Positions 8,201-8,410 of a DNA stretch of 8,410 bases are shown piece by piece (positions within the stretch are counted from its first letter, which is position 1; each line of letters starts with the position of its first letter). The stretch is from Alphaproteobacteria bacterium (lineage in GTDB: Bacteria; Pseudomonadota; Alphaproteobacteria; GCA-2731375). Where the stretch lies: assembly GCA_028281075.1 (NCBI GenBank), contig JANQKO010000624.1:1-8410 (forward strand), given 5' to 3'. The position numbers and the translations under genes are program-made. Under the pieces are notes generated by a model. That model searched no databases. It worked only from the letters and a program-made list of their open reading frames with translations, and was not told where the DNA came from.

Positions 8201-8227
8201 GCGGCGATCCGCGATGTTCTGCATGGC

Positions 8228-8256
8228 TTGACAACAAACACTGAATCTGGATTCAT
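8228..8256 (+). promoter_or_regulatory. Candidate sigma-70 promoter for the TetR-family gene
   Basis: A perfect -35 box TTGACA (8228-8233) is followed after 17 nt by ATTCAT (8251-8256), a weak -10 (3 of 6 matches to TATAAT). The sequence around it is clearly more AT-rich than the rest of the window. The -10 lies in the right half of the first palindrome, so a repressor bound there would block the promoter. The distance to the ATG at 8287 would give a leader of about 24 nt. Confidence 0.5.
8242..8255. promoter_or_regulatory. Palindromic operator, copy 1
   Basis: TGAATC-TG-GATTCA, a perfect dyad with 6-bp half-sites and a 2-bp centre. It overlaps the predicted -10 box and is identical over 15 nt (with the following T) to copy 2, 25 bp downstream. 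Its size and place are typical of autoregulatory sites of TetR-family repressors. The binding protein is inferred from the adjacent gene. Confidence 0.72.
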
Positions 8257-8266
8257 TTCAAGAAAA

Positions 8267-8280
8267 TGAATCTGGATTCA
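8267..8280. promoter_or_regulatory. Palindromic operator, copy 2
   Basis: The second copy of TGAATCTGGATTCA, which extends to a 7-bp half-site dyad (8266-8281). It lies just 6 nt before the TetR ATG, where a ribosome binding site would normally sit, and no Shine-Dalgarno is visible. The 25-bp spacing from copy 1 is about two and a half helical turns. Confidence 0.72.
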
Positions 8281-8286
8281 TGATCC

Positions 8287-8410
8287 ATGCCTGACGCCAT
8301 CGAACGCCGCGACCGCAAGGCCGAAGTCCGGCAGCGCATCCTGAAGGCGGCATTCCGCATCGTCGCCGACGGCGGCTTCCGCGCCGCCCAGGTCGCCGCC
8401 GTCGCCAGCG
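8287..8410 (+). CDS. TetR/AcrR-family transcriptional regulator, N-terminal fragment cut by the window edge
   Basis: The 41 visible residues begin MPDAIERRDRKAEVR and continue through RQRILKAAFRIVADGGFRAA, the first helix of the TetR DNA-binding domain, then into QVAAVAS, the start of the helix-turn-helix. The recognition helix and the ligand-binding domain are outside the window, so the effector and subgroup cannot be judged. The ATG at 8287 is the first possible start: the frame is closed by a TGA at 8281-8283. The paired palindromes directly upstream point to autoregulation. It could also control the monooxygenase gene or the leucine operon, but the same palindrome is not seen in front of those genes. 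Confidence 0.8.
   Translation, partial: MPDAIERRDRKAEVRQRILKAAFRIVADGGFRAAQVAAVAS

Noticed and set aside
7058..8224. A 388-codon minus-strand frame opposite the monooxygenase.
   Set aside because: The plus strand encodes an unmistakable LLM-class protein; the reverse frame has no recognisable motif.
8242..8281. The repeated 15-mer as the start of a CRISPR array or a mobile-element end.
   Set aside because: There are only two copies, each is itself a palindrome, the spacing is short, and they sit exactly at a promoter and start codon; no transposase or cas gene is near.

Overview
The window is GC-rich, with the strong third-position G/C preference that leaves long open frames on the non-coding strand. 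Together with the gene families this suggests a high-GC proteobacterium, most likely an alphaproteobacterium. That assignment is an inference from codon use and gene content; no rRNA or other phylogenetic marker is present.

Positions 1-7016 hold seven tightly packed minus-strand genes that read as one operon. In transcription order they are isovaleryl-CoA dehydrogenase (ivd), a small COG3837-like cupin, an alpha/beta-hydrolase, a second acyl-CoA dehydrogenase, a 2-hydroxychromene-2-carboxylate (HCCA) isomerase/kappa-GST-like protein, the carboxyltransferase (beta) subunit of 3-methylcrotonyl-CoA carboxylase (mccB), and its biotin-carboxylase (alpha) subunit (mccA). The last runs off the left edge and lacks its C-terminal biotin-carrier part here. 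Junctions run from a 13-nt overlap to a 69-nt gap, and several Shine-Dalgarno sequences lie inside the end of the preceding gene.

The two ends of the operon perform the first two committed CoA steps of leucine/isovalerate catabolism: isovaleryl-CoA to 3-methylcrotonyl-CoA (Ivd), then to 3-methylglutaconyl-CoA (MccAB). The hydratase and HMG-CoA lyase that would complete the route are not visible and may lie beyond the left edge. Four genes not needed for these steps (cupin, hydrolase, second acyl-CoA dehydrogenase, isomerase) sit between ivd and mccB. They are the least explained part of the window.

Positions 7017-7141 are a divergent intergenic region. To its right, on the plus strand, is a bacterial-luciferase-like (LLM class) flavin-dependent monooxygenase (7142-8179), followed at once by a perfect GC-rich hairpin. 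Then comes a short AT-rich regulatory region with a TTGACA box and two identical palindromes (TGAATCTGGATTCA), directly in front of the 5' end of a TetR-family regulator gene that is cut by the right edge. The palindromes are probably the regulator's own operator. Whether it also controls the neighbouring genes cannot be told from this window.

I see no tRNA, rRNA, CRISPR array, insertion sequence or prophage gene, and no gene-free stretch longer than 125 bases. The window looks like an ordinary catabolic locus with a few unexplained passenger genes rather than a wholly new system.
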